DNA from: Claveliimonas sp034178805
Lineage (GTDB): Bacteria > Bacillota > Clostridia > Lachnospirales > Lachnospiraceae
Assembly (NCBI RefSeq): GCF_050314255.1
Contig: NZ_JBNPMZ010000003.1
Coordinates: 62,001 to 126,000, forward strand
Length of the DNA stretch: 64,000 bases
Reading direction: 5' to 3'
Positions 25,450 to 33,452 of this stretch are shown here, in pieces. The notes under the pieces are model-generated. The model saw nothing but the letters and a program-made list of their open reading frames with translations. It did not search any database and was not told the origin of the DNA. Numbering within the stretch: position 1 is the stretch's first letter; every line of letters begins with the position of its first letter. Made by a program: the position numbers and the translations under genes.

Positions 25450-25839
25450 TTATAATGAATCCAGCGCCGCCGCAAGATACTCGGCTGTCACAGAAGCATA
25501 GAAAAATGCGTCAATCTTTCCTGCCTGCTTCGCCCGCATTACATCACGTGCCAGCTCCGGATATGCTATCTCATCACAGAGCAGCACCATCTTACACGCA
25601 GACAGCTCTCTGCGCATTTTATCAATCAATGCTAACCGTCCCTCCAGTCTGGTCTCCAATGACGAGGGTGTCACATCCATTAATAATATGTCTGGTCCGG
25701 CAGCCTGGCATTCAATCAGGATCATCTCCTGCTGCCGTGGCGGAACATATAGCGGATGAAAATCGCCGGTCTGTTTCAGCATCAAATAAACACTTTCCGC
25801 AAAAACACGATTAGAGATACTGATTGCAATTTTCTTCAC
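25450..25839 (-). CDS. Stand-alone receiver-like domain protein
   Basis: A single CheY-like fold of 129 aa: KIAISISNRVFAESVYLML (first strand and helix), PDILLMDVTP with the candidate phospho-acceptor Asp at about 54, MVLLCDE and FFYASVTAEYLAAALDSL at the end. The acidic pair at the end of strand 1 is replaced (SISNR), and the usual Thr and Lys are not obvious, so it may not be phosphorylated in the normal way. It starts with GTG after AAAGGGG. It sits between the response regulator (232 nt away, after a terminator) and SPFH cassette A, and may be a non-canonical signalling adaptor. Confidence 0.7.
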   Translation of the reverse strand: MKKIAISISNRVFAESVYLMLKQTGDFHPLYVPPRQQEMILIECQAAGPDILLMDVTPSSLETRLEGRLALIDKMRRELSACKMVLLCDEIAYPELARDVMRAKQAGKIDAFFYASVTAEYLAAALDSL

Positions 25840-25919
25840 TTTCTTTTCCCCTTTCCATAAAACTTCTTACTTTAGACACACTTTATTCCTCATATTATTT
25901 TCAGTCTATTCTATATACC

Positions 25920-25925
25920 ATTATA
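25920..25925 (-). promoter_or_regulatory. Possible -10 element (TATAAT) ahead of the receiver gene and cassette A
   Basis: TATAAT on the minus strand, about 80 nt before the GTG at 25839 and after the terminator at 26028-26058. No good -35 box stands at 16-18 nt, so the promoter could need an activator such as the nearby LuxR-type regulator. This is inference. Confidence 0.35.
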
Positions 25926-26027
25926 TGAGATTCTGAAAATTGTACATGACACGAAAGTACTATAAAGGAACAAAGAGTTCCGCCCATGGAGGGTTTTTGC
26001 TTTATGGAAACGCAGTTTCCTATAGAG

Positions 26028-26058
26028 CAAAAAAGATTGCGCACCAGGCGCAATCTCA
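26028..26058 (-). terminator. Rho-independent terminator after the response regulator gene
   Basis: On the minus strand GATTGCGC, a short loop, GCGCAATC, then TTTTTT. It separates the cassette B/signalling operon from the receiver gene and cassette A. Confidence 0.85.
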
Positions 26059-26071
26059 GACACTGCAATCT

Positions 26072-26701
26072 CTAATCAATATTTACTACAATTCCGCTGA
26101 CCCTTGCCTCAATAGCAAGTTCCGTCCTGCTTCCACATCCGGTTTTTTCCATCATATGACGAATGTGATTCTTCACAGTATTTTCTGTGATTCCAAGCTT
26201 CTGTGCAATGATGGCATTGGACACCCCTGTCGTCATTACACGAAGCACTTCCAGCTCCCGCTCGGTAAACTCCCCGCTGTTGCTAAGACCTAATTTTACC
26301 ATTGGCACATGATCCGGATAAACCGATTCTCCAGCCATTGTCCGGTCCATCACTTCGAGAATGGTCTCACTGGATGCCTCCTTAAACCAGAAGCTTTCGA
26401 TGCCTATTTTCCGCGCCCTGTTAAGCCAGGATGCTTCCGGCATAGACGTAACAGCAATGATTTTTATATTCGGACGGTTCTTCTTGATTCTTGCAGCAGC
26501 TTCCAATCCATTGGATCCATCATTCATTAAAATATCCATAAGCACAAGGTCAATCGAGTTCTTCAGTACAAAGGTATCAGCAAAGGCCGCCGATTCTATT
26601 GCATATACCAACTCATAGTTTTCTGATGACTTTACATACATCTCAAAAAGCTGTCGTGAGATATATTGATCATCTACAATCATTACTCTTGTTCTGCCCA
26701 T
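26072..26701 (-). CDS. NarL/FixJ (LuxR-type) response regulator
   Basis: N-terminal receiver domain (VMIVDDQYISRQL; phospho-acceptor Asp in LVLMDILMNDGSNG; Thr in IAVTSMP; Lys in FWFKEASSE) and C-terminal LuxR helix-turn-helix (FTERELEVLRVMTTGVSNAIIAQKLGITENTVKNHIRHMMEKTG). 209 aa, normal length. It overlaps the end of the histidine kinase gene by about 19 nt, so the two are a cognate pair. Its targets are likely the flanking SPFH/TPM cassettes, an inference from position. A strong terminator follows. Confidence 0.92.
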   Translation of the reverse strand: MGRTRVMIVDDQYISRQLFEMYVKSSENYELVYAIESAAFADTFVLKNSIDLVLMDILMNDGSNGLEAAARIKKNRPNIKIIAVTSMPEASWLNRARKIGIESFWFKEASSETILEVMDRTMAGESVYPDHVPMVKLGLSNSGEFTERELEVLRVMTTGVSNAIIAQKLGITENTVKNHIRHMMEKTGCGSRTELAIEARVSGIVVNID

Positions 26702-27999
26702 TCCTCTTCATCCCCTTTCGGAAGTAACACCCGCAGTACAAAACGGGGCATACTCTCTATCTTCATGTCTCCACCTGCCGATTCTACCATATGACGAAGA
26801 TTTTTTAAACCTCCGGTCTCTCTGATCTCGCCAGCCGGAGAGTGCCCGTTGTTGGAAAGCTCTGCCATAATATTCCTGTCACTTTGTCTGACTGCAATAA
26901 TCAATCGGTTACCGTCTGCATGCTTAACTGTATTTGTCAGGCATTCATGGATTGCAGCCATCAGAACGGCTCTGTTCTTCTTATCTTCCGGAAATTCCCC
27001 GTCTCGAACAAGAGCCACATCCACAGATTCTGCCGCCTCCAAAAGCATCTCCCAGTCATTATTCTGCGCTGGCAGCGCAGCCTCATTCTTCATCACAGAA
27101 ATAGTATGTCTCCATAAAATCAGCAGTTTATCGCGGTCCCTCATCTTTCCTGACTGAGCAAGGTAAGAACGAAATGCAAGCAATGACCGCCCCACATCGT
27201 CATGCACCCGCATCTTTGCAGCCAAAATCTCCTTCTCTCTTGTGATATGTTCTACCTCCCGGCTGTACCTGCGCAGTCTCTCATTTACGCAACTAAGCGC
27301 CTCATTTCGTTCCTCCAGCTCTCTCCTAAGCCCATACTGCTTTGTCACATCGTAAGCCACCAGCTCCTGTAATCTCTGATGTCCTACCTTCAGTATGTTC
27401 CTGTGAAAATCCCAGACCTTTTCGTCTCCGGTCCGGGCAATTACAGTTGGCTCTGTACGAATGATCTCACTGTCTTCTCCGACTGTTTTTCTTTTCAGTC
27501 TGTCAAAAAACAACTCACCATTCAAAATCTCCGTGTCAACCAATTCTCCACTAAGTTTTTGCATCTGTTCATTAACCAGAAGTGGCTGTCCATCTTCAGC
27601 AAAAAAACAGATTCCGTCCGGCAGTGCATCAAGACTCTCTTTAATAGCATCAGGTGTCAGCATATTTTTACGTTTCTGCTTAATCTGGATAATAAATTTC
27701 ACTTCAGCAATACTTATCACCGTCATAAGGAAGACAATCCCTAACCACGGGAGATTTCCCACCACAATAGCAAAAAATGAAAACGAAAACCCACATTCCA
27801 AACTTATGCCTGTATCCGCAAGTCCCTGCAATAAAAACAAGGCTGACAGCGCCAACATACCGGAAATCCCCCGGTATTTCCATTGAAGCTGCATTACATA
27901 GGAATTTACAAAAATCAGCAAAGCCGCTGTTAAAACCAGCACCCCACATATTCCAAGCGGCAATATCTGCATACTGGAAAGCTCACGGCATATCGTCAT
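26683..27999 (-). CDS. Sensor histidine kinase (HisKA_3-like), membrane-bound
   Basis: N-terminal hydrophobic part with about three helices (1-100; LGICGVLVLTAALLIFV), a PAS-like region (about 120-220), a coiled coil, then the phospho-acceptor segment MRVHDDVGRSLLAFRSYL typical of LuxR-partner kinases, and an ATPase domain with N-box HECLTNTVKHAD and GGLKNLRHMVESAGG. The ATG at 27999 is preferred (GGAGG 9 nt upstream; an ATG at 28005 is too near). The gene overlaps both neighbours, the 7TM sensor gene upstream by 4 nt and the regulator gene downstream, a tightly coupled three-gene unit. Confidence 0.88.
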   Translation of the reverse strand: MTICRELSSMQILPLGICGVLVLTAALLIFVNSYVMQLQWKYRGISGMLALSALFLLQGLADTGISLECGFSFSFFAIVVGNLPWLGIVFLMTVISIAEVKFIIQIKQKRKNMLTPDAIKESLDALPDGICFFAEDGQPLLVNEQMQKLSGELVDTEILNGELFFDRLKRKTVGEDSEIIRTEPTVIARTGDEKVWDFHRNILKVGHQRLQELVAYDVTKQYGLRRELEERNEALSCVNERLRRYSREVEHITREKEILAAKMRVHDDVGRSLLAFRSYLAQSGKMRDRDKLLILWRHTISVMKNEAALPAQNNDWEMLLEAAESVDVALVRDGEFPEDKKNRAVLMAAIHECLTNTVKHADGNRLIIAVRQSDRNIMAELSNNGHSPAGEIRETGGLKNLRHMVESAGGDMKIESMPRFVLRVLLPKGDEEEWAEQE

Positions 28000-29675
28000 A
28001 ACCATTCACCTCCCAATGGCAAAGCAAGAGAAATATACTCTGTCTGCTGATCCTTTTCTATCTCCAGCGTTCCATGTAATTTTTCAATCTTATCCTGAAT
28101 ACTGCGATTTGACAGCACCTTCCTCGGATTGTTCAGTTCCATTCTTAAAGCAAGTACGTCTTCCGATATATTCAGATTAACAAGTACCGCATCTGTACCG
28201 GGAATCCCCGCTTCCAGTACCGCCTCAACCAGTTCATATGCTGTCAGGATACTCTCTCCCGGAAGGGTTCCTTTCACACGATAGGACCCATAAGTCTTAA
28301 TTCCGTACAGTCGCACATATTCCAGTGATTCTGCAATCGCCAGATGAAGCTCTTCGCCATGAATCTCCCGCCCCTGATGACAAAGAAGCAAAAGATTCGA
28401 ATGGCGTTTAATGTATGCATTCAGAATACAGGCAAATTTCATTGTCTGCTCAAACTGCTCTTCTTCAGACGAAAGACCATCCAGCAAACTGCTCAGTCTG
28501 TCAATCTGAAGACGGACACTCTCTGTAATACTGTCATATAATTTGTTCTGCTGCTCAATACGAAACCGGCTCTCCGCCAGTTTATTTTCCGCATCCAGCA
28601 TAGCATTTTCTTCAGCCAGTACATCTCCCAGTTCTTCAAGCTCCCGATTCAGATGATTAATCTCTGAAATATCTCTGGTCCAGTACCCATAACCTCCCTG
28701 TACTGCATGGCTTCTCAGACTGACATTGCCATCCTTAAGCAATACTTCATGTTCCTGCGCTTCCAGGATCTGTTCCGGGGATGGTGACACATTCTGTTCC
28801 GAGCGATAGCGGATCACTCCATCTTTATCCATAATCCCTGCACCTATTGACGACGCATTCCAGAAGTCACCGTATCCGTCATTCGAAGGAAGAAGATGTG
28901 TCGCGATAAGTCCCTCCATAAATGCGGCAAATATCACGCAGACCATTTCCGGTACCCTGAACATAAATTGCAGAATATTATCCGGATCAACAAAAAACAT
29001 CACAAGATAACAGATTCCAACACCTAACGGCACCAGTGATATCCAGACCTTTCTGCGCCTTCCCGGTACGGCACACCGAATCAGTACAATCGCCAATATG
29101 GCAGTGAAAAGCACAAAAATCCACAGCAGAGCTGCAAAATAAAATGGACCATGTATATATGGTGTATCACTCGAGTTTATCATACCCTCCGGGAACCGAA
29201 ATGCCAGCTGGTGCATATCGTTGGTCAGAATTCCGGCTGTAATAATAATCGCAGGTATGTAAAGCAGTTTCCACAACCGACTGATGGGACGGTCATACGG
29301 ACGCCCAATATAAAGTACTGAAAAAAACATCAGAAGCACACAAAATGTCTGAGGAATGTAGTACAGATACCAGGCATATCGCTCTGTAAAATGTCCCCTC
29401 AAAAGGAACATATACTTTACAGTCCGAAGCCCCATCCAAAAAACCATCAGATATGCAGCCGCAATTAGATTCCTTCGCACTTCCGGCTGAAGAACACGCC
29501 TTCTGATCTGCGAGATCCAGATAAACGCTGCTGTCGAATAAAATGCATAAATAATAATATTATGAGTAATCTCTGTTCCGTACAGCAAAAGACGTGCCAC
29601 GCCGGAAAACAACACCAGCATAATACAGACTGTATTCAGAATTTTCGTTTCTTTACTTCCAGCATAATTTAACAT
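27996..29675 (-). CDS. 7TM histidine-kinase-like sensor lacking a visible phospho-acceptor
   Basis: Residues 1-260 hold about seven membrane helices, as in the histidine kinase N-terminal 7TM region. A PAS-like block (about 275-340; GIMDKDGVIRYRSE) and a long coiled coil (about 340-400) follow. The C-terminal part looks like a kinase core, but I see no H-box His with flanking acids and the ATPase N-box is not recognisable (AYELVEAVLEAGIPG stands in its place). It is therefore likely a sensory partner that signals through the complete kinase encoded directly downstream. The ATG follows GGGGA, 6 nt after the TPM gene stop, so cassette B and the signalling genes form one operon. Confidence 0.75.
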   Translation of the reverse strand: MLNYAGSKETKILNTVCIMLVLFSGVARLLLYGTEITHNIIIYAFYSTAAFIWISQIRRRVLQPEVRRNLIAAAYLMVFWMGLRTVKYMFLLRGHFTERYAWYLYYIPQTFCVLLMFFSVLYIGRPYDRPISRLWKLLYIPAIIITAGILTNDMHQLAFRFPEGMINSSDTPYIHGPFYFAALLWIFVLFTAILAIVLIRCAVPGRRRKVWISLVPLGVGICYLVMFFVDPDNILQFMFRVPEMVCVIFAAFMEGLIATHLLPSNDGYGDFWNASSIGAGIMDKDGVIRYRSEQNVSPSPEQILEAQEHEVLLKDGNVSLRSHAVQGGYGYWTRDISEINHLNRELEELGDVLAEENAMLDAENKLAESRFRIEQQNKLYDSITESVRLQIDRLSSLLDGLSSEEEQFEQTMKFACILNAYIKRHSNLLLLCHQGREIHGEELHLAIAESLEYVRLYGIKTYGSYRVKGTLPGESILTAYELVEAVLEAGIPGTDAVLVNLNISEDVLALRMELNNPRKVLSNRSIQDKIEKLHGTLEIEKDQQTEYISLALPLGGEWL

Positions 29676-29683
29676 ATTCCCCG

Positions 29684-30502
29684 TCAGAATTTTCCGCCTC
29701 CGCCTCCGTGTGTTCTTCCTGATGAACTGGTGTGAGTGCTGCTTCCTCCACTGTTTTCATTTCTCTCAATCTTCCTGGTTGTGACGGTCTTATTCACCAG
29801 ATGATCCCAGTTTTTTGTAAGAACCATACTTCCCGAAACCATATAGTCCTGCGCCTGTGTATTTTTAACCACTGATTTCAAAGCTGATTTTTTTATCATA
29901 CCAATAATAAGCGCAATCACAAATCCAATCAACAGATCCACGAATATCCAGAAAGCCGGAACCGTTCCTTTGGGAAGATTTCCCACATCATATGGCTCCC
30001 CGGTCCTTGCCTGTGTAATAAAATTGTCGCAAAGCTCTGCATATTTTTCAAATGCGTCACTGTAATCTCCGTCACTGAGCATTGGTAAGAATTCATCTGC
30101 CACATACTCTATACCTGCATCAGTCAGTGCTGTAATTCCGAAACCACAGGTAGAAATATACCAATCTCTTTCCTCCATACTGACCAGAAGCAGGATACCG
30201 TCTTTTTCCTCGCCGAACCCATAACCATTATAATCATAGAAATCATCGGCATATTCCATGGCACTCTTACCATCCAACCCGTCGACCGTCACTACTGCAA
30301 CATCACATTCCTGCCGTTCACTGATCTCATCGAGCTGCTCCAAAATATCTGCCTCTTCCTCATCTGTCAGGAGATCCGCTTCATCTACAAGACGCGGCAA
30401 AAGCCGCTCGGGTGGCATTTCTTCCACTGCTGCTGATACCGGAAGTACTGTGGAGAAAATCAAAATAACTGTAAATAATATCGTAAATAACCGTTTCTTC
30501 AT
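29684..30502 (-). CDS. TPM-domain membrane protein, short form (YdjH/YgcG-like), cassette B
   Basis: Signal peptide (1-25), one TPM domain (about 35-165; RLVDEADLLTDEEEADILEQLDE; DFYDYNGYGFGEEKDGILLLVS), one membrane helix (about 185-205, FWIFVDLLIGFVIALIIG) and a Ser/Gly-rich tail ending HGGGGGKF. The domain order matches the C-terminal two thirds of the paralogue at 20574. In plant and bacterial relatives the TPM domain has been linked to phosphatase or thylakoid/membrane maintenance functions. It lies 21 nt after the zinc-ribbon gene and 8 nt before the 7TM sensor gene. Confidence 0.87.
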   Translation of the reverse strand: MKKRLFTILFTVILIFSTVLPVSAAVEEMPPERLLPRLVDEADLLTDEEEADILEQLDEISERQECDVAVVTVDGLDGKSAMEYADDFYDYNGYGFGEEKDGILLLVSMEERDWYISTCGFGITALTDAGIEYVADEFLPMLSDGDYSDAFEKYAELCDNFITQARTGEPYDVGNLPKGTVPAFWIFVDLLIGFVIALIIGMIKKSALKSVVKNTQAQDYMVSGSMVLTKNWDHLVNKTVTTRKIERNENSGGSSTHTSSSGRTHGGGGGKF

Positions 30503-30523
30503 TTTCCTGTCCGCCCTTCCATT

Positions 30524-31588
30524 CTATATCAGCATGATTACCCACGTGAGAGCATACAGGATTGCCCCTGTAATTACTCCCCATGTTGCAACAAATCGCC
30601 AGAAAGCTCCTTTGTCTGCAGGAAGATCACCTACCATCTTTCCGGTCTGTCCATTCATGGCAAAAGTATATTTTTCACCATTCCATGTAGTATTCAGAAT
30701 CCATACAGGATATAGCGCATAACTATATTTTGCATTACAGATATTTACATGACTCTGTGCCGTCATCACGGAATGATATCCTGTTACTGTATTTGCAAAT
30801 GAATCCTCTGCACTGCGTTTCATTCTTTCTTCGGCACGCTTCATCCGTTCATCTTTATCCACATCATAGCGGTCGGCCACATATCCGGCCAGATATGCCG
30901 TCTGAAACGGAACAGCCTCCGAGAAATCATAAGGCTCTATGGATTCCATCAGCGTATCGTCCATTTTTACTGACCCATCCGCCGGAATGTGCTGAAAGCT
31001 GATTCCACCGGCTCTTTGTGCCTGATAAAAGGAATGTTCCGTATATTCCACATCACCGGTTCTCCATACCCGCGTCTTCTGGGCATTATATGTAATATCT
31101 GCTTCCACATCCGCGTCAAACAGCCAGAACGGAACATAGACTCCTTTGATTTCATCAATATGGTTTTCCTCTTTGAAAATAGCAGGCAGAAACTTCTTTC
31201 CAGATAAATGCCTGTGATAGGCTTCTTTCGCATCCTTCTTATCCAGTTTAAATGGAATAATATAGTCTGGCTTTAAGTCTCCGGCAAACTGACCTTTCAT
31301 TACTACACGGTTACCACAGAAAGGACAGGTAGTTGCACCGGTACTGTCATCTGCAATAATTTCCCCACCGCAGGATTCGCAGACATAGATGTGCATTCCA
31401 TCCGTCTCACCCTCCTGCCAGTTTCCGTCACCTTTTGCCTGCCAGTCTGCCTGCTGTTGCTGCATCTGCTGATACTCTTCAATACTCATCTGTGTATCAC
31501 AATACGGGCATTTCATCTGCTGGCTCTTACTGTCAAATTCCATGGCTCCGCCACAGGCAGGACATTTATATTCTATTATATCTGACAT
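30524..31588 (-). CDS. Double zinc-ribbon membrane protein (YdjG-like), cassette B
   Basis: The 354-aa paralogue of the 21853 gene, with the same two zinc ribbons (CPACGGAMEF...CPYCDTQM and CESCGGEIIAD...CPFCGNRV), the same central domain (KPDYIIPFKLDKKDAKEAYHRHL; YVPFWLFDADVEADITYNAQ) and the same C-terminal hydrophobic segment. The linker between ribbons is shorter and Gln-rich. It starts 14 nt after the SPFH gene. The high similarity and shared order imply that the whole SPFH-ribbon-TPM unit was duplicated. Confidence 0.86.
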   Translation of the reverse strand: MSDIIEYKCPACGGAMEFDSKSQQMKCPYCDTQMSIEEYQQMQQQQADWQAKGDGNWQEGETDGMHIYVCESCGGEIIADDSTGATTCPFCGNRVVMKGQFAGDLKPDYIIPFKLDKKDAKEAYHRHLSGKKFLPAIFKEENHIDEIKGVYVPFWLFDADVEADITYNAQKTRVWRTGDVEYTEHSFYQAQRAGGISFQHIPADGSVKMDDTLMESIEPYDFSEAVPFQTAYLAGYVADRYDVDKDERMKRAEERMKRSAEDSFANTVTGYHSVMTAQSHVNICNAKYSYALYPVWILNTTWNGEKYTFAMNGQTGKMVGDLPADKGAFWRFVATWGVITGAILYALTWVIMLI

Positions 31589-31602
31589 AGATTTCTCCTC
31601 TC

Positions 31603-32805
31603 CTAACGGATGTCATTTTCATTAAAGGGATCACCACATTCCGGACAGAATTTCGGAGGATTCTTCGGATCTGCAGGCTCCCAGCCACATTTATCACAGC
31701 GATATAACGGAGCTGCTGCAGGTTTCTTCGCCCCACACTCTGTACAGAATTTGCCTTTATTTACCGTTCCACATGTACAGGTCCAGCCTCCCTGTTGCTG
31801 CTGTCCCATGGCAAACAAATTCTGTGCATTTATGCCACCTGCCTGCTGAGCCATGCCCATTCCCATGAATCCCATCATGGCACCATTGGGATTATTTGCC
31901 GCTGCTTTCATAGCATCAGCCTGTGCTCCTGTAAGTGTTGCAGCTGCCATAGTAGGATCACGCATGATTGCAGCTTTCTGTGCCTGCTTGATCATCTCAG
32001 CATCTTCTTCCGGAAGCGAAATGGTATTCATAGCTATGGATATAACAGAAAGCCCGCGAAGCTCTGCCCATTTTTTTGTAAGAGCCTGATTCATTGCCTC
32101 TGACAGCTCCTCTGCATGACCCGGAAGTGCATTCGGCCGAATCTGCAGTTCGGAAATTTTTGCAAATGCCGGTTGAAGAGCACTGATAAATTCTGTTTTT
32201 AACTGGCTTTCAATCTCTTCGCGATCATATTCCTGTTCCACATTTCCACACACATTTGTATAAAACAGAAGCGGATTAGTGATTTTATAAGAATAAACAC
32301 CGGAACATCTGACAGATACATCAATATCCAATCCAATATTGCGGTCAACCACCCGGAACGGGATCGGATTCGGTGTGCCGAATTTATTATCCATCAATTC
32401 TTTCGTGTTAAAATAATAAACGCGCTGATCTTTTCCCGTATCTCCACCATACGTGAAACGTTTTCCAATGGTCCGGAAGGTTGCTTTAATGCTGTCTCCG
32501 AGATTTCCCGCAAAAATACTGGGCTCTGTAGATGTATTGTAGGTATATTCTCCCGGTTCTGCACATACCTCTACAATCTTTCCCTGCTCTACAATCATCA
32601 TACACTGGCCATCTGCCACCGCAATTCCCGATCCGCTGGAAATAATATTGTCATTCCCTTTCGTATTGGAAGAACGACCGGTAATACGCTTTTGTCCCTT
32701 TTTCACCATCACTTCTTTGTCCATTGCCTCGCAGTAGAAAAACTCCTTCCACTGATCTGCCATTGAACCGCCAAGAGCTCCCATTCCTGCTTTAATAAGT
32801 CCCAT
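31603..32805 (-). CDS. SPFH-domain protein with two C-terminal zinc ribbons (YdjI-like), cassette B
   Basis: A 400-aa paralogue of the 23948 gene. The SPFH part is almost the same; after the Met/Ala/Gln-rich linker only two ribbons remain (WTCTCGTVNKGKFCTECG and YRCDKCGWEP...FCPECGDPF). Ribbon number is thus the main difference between the two paralogues. The ATG at 32805 lies 3 nt after the stop of the flavin reductase gene, and its GGAAG ribosome binding site overlaps that gene's last codons, so transcription from the reductase or pyrophosphatase promoter is likely. Confidence 0.87.
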   Translation of the reverse strand: MGLIKAGMGALGGSMADQWKEFFYCEAMDKEVMVKKGQKRITGRSSNTKGNDNIISSGSGIAVADGQCMMIVEQGKIVEVCAEPGEYTYNTSTEPSIFAGNLGDSIKATFRTIGKRFTYGGDTGKDQRVYYFNTKELMDNKFGTPNPIPFRVVDRNIGLDIDVSVRCSGVYSYKITNPLLFYTNVCGNVEQEYDREEIESQLKTEFISALQPAFAKISELQIRPNALPGHAEELSEAMNQALTKKWAELRGLSVISIAMNTISLPEEDAEMIKQAQKAAIMRDPTMAAATLTGAQADAMKAAANNPNGAMMGFMGMGMAQQAGGINAQNLFAMGQQQQGGWTCTCGTVNKGKFCTECGAKKPAAAPLYRCDKCGWEPADPKNPPKFCPECGDPFNENDIR

Positions 32806-32808
32806 ATC

Positions 32809-33435
32809 TTATCTTCCTTTCGTTTTTACTTTTCCGGAATTTTTCCGTTTCTCAGGTCTTCCGGTTTTCTTCTTTTTCACAACACTGTACCCAAATGTCC
32901 CTATCTTCCTGCCAAGGCCAAGATATGTCCCGTGGGAATAAGCCAGAAGGCCCGTATCGTTCAGTTCGAACTTTCCGTTTTCCTTCATATATGCCTCATC
33001 TACATGAACTGCCACAACCTCCGCCAGAAACATATGATGACTTCCAAGCTCTTTTATTTCCACCACACGGCACTCAATATTTACCGGGCTTTCTTTTATA
33101 AGCGGAGCATACTGAAGCTTCTTGGCCTTCTCCGGTGTCAGCTTCATTTCCTTCCACTTATCACCATCTCTTCCGGATTTCACTCCGCACCAGTCCGTTG
33201 CCCGCGCCAGCTTCTCCGTCGTAAGATTCACCACAAATTCTTTTGTTTCGCGTATCATACGGTAGGAATACCTCTCCGGTCTCACAGATATATAGAGCAT
33301 GGGCGGGTTGGTACACACCGTCCCCGTCCATGCTACTGTGATAATATTCTGATTTCCTTCCCGGTCTGCAGCACTTACCATAACCGCCGGAAGCGGATAA
33401 AGCATATTGCCTGGTTTCCATGTTTGCTTTGCCAT
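32809..33435 (-). CDS. Flavin reductase family protein (flavoredoxin-like)
   Basis: A 208-aa FMN-binding split-barrel protein: NMLYPLPAVMVSAADREGNQNIITVAWTG, TNPPMLYISVRPERYSY and the conserved FVVNLTTEKLA followed by a Cys-containing DWCGVKSGRDGDKW. Such proteins hold FMN and pass electrons in anaerobes. The last 25 residues are very basic (KKKKTGRPEKRKNSGKVK), unusual for the family and possibly nucleic-acid or membrane binding. It starts 17 nt after the pyrophosphatase gene and ends 3 nt before SPFH cassette B. A link to the SPFH system is suggested only by position. Confidence 0.85.
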   Translation of the reverse strand: MAKQTWKPGNMLYPLPAVMVSAADREGNQNIITVAWTGTVCTNPPMLYISVRPERYSYRMIRETKEFVVNLTTEKLARATDWCGVKSGRDGDKWKEMKLTPEKAKKLQYAPLIKESPVNIECRVVEIKELGSHHMFLAEVVAVHVDEAYMKENGKFELNDTGLLAYSHGTYLGLGRKIGTFGYSVVKKKKTGRPEKRKNSGKVKTKGR

Positions 33436-33452
33436 AACTTTATTTTCCTCTC

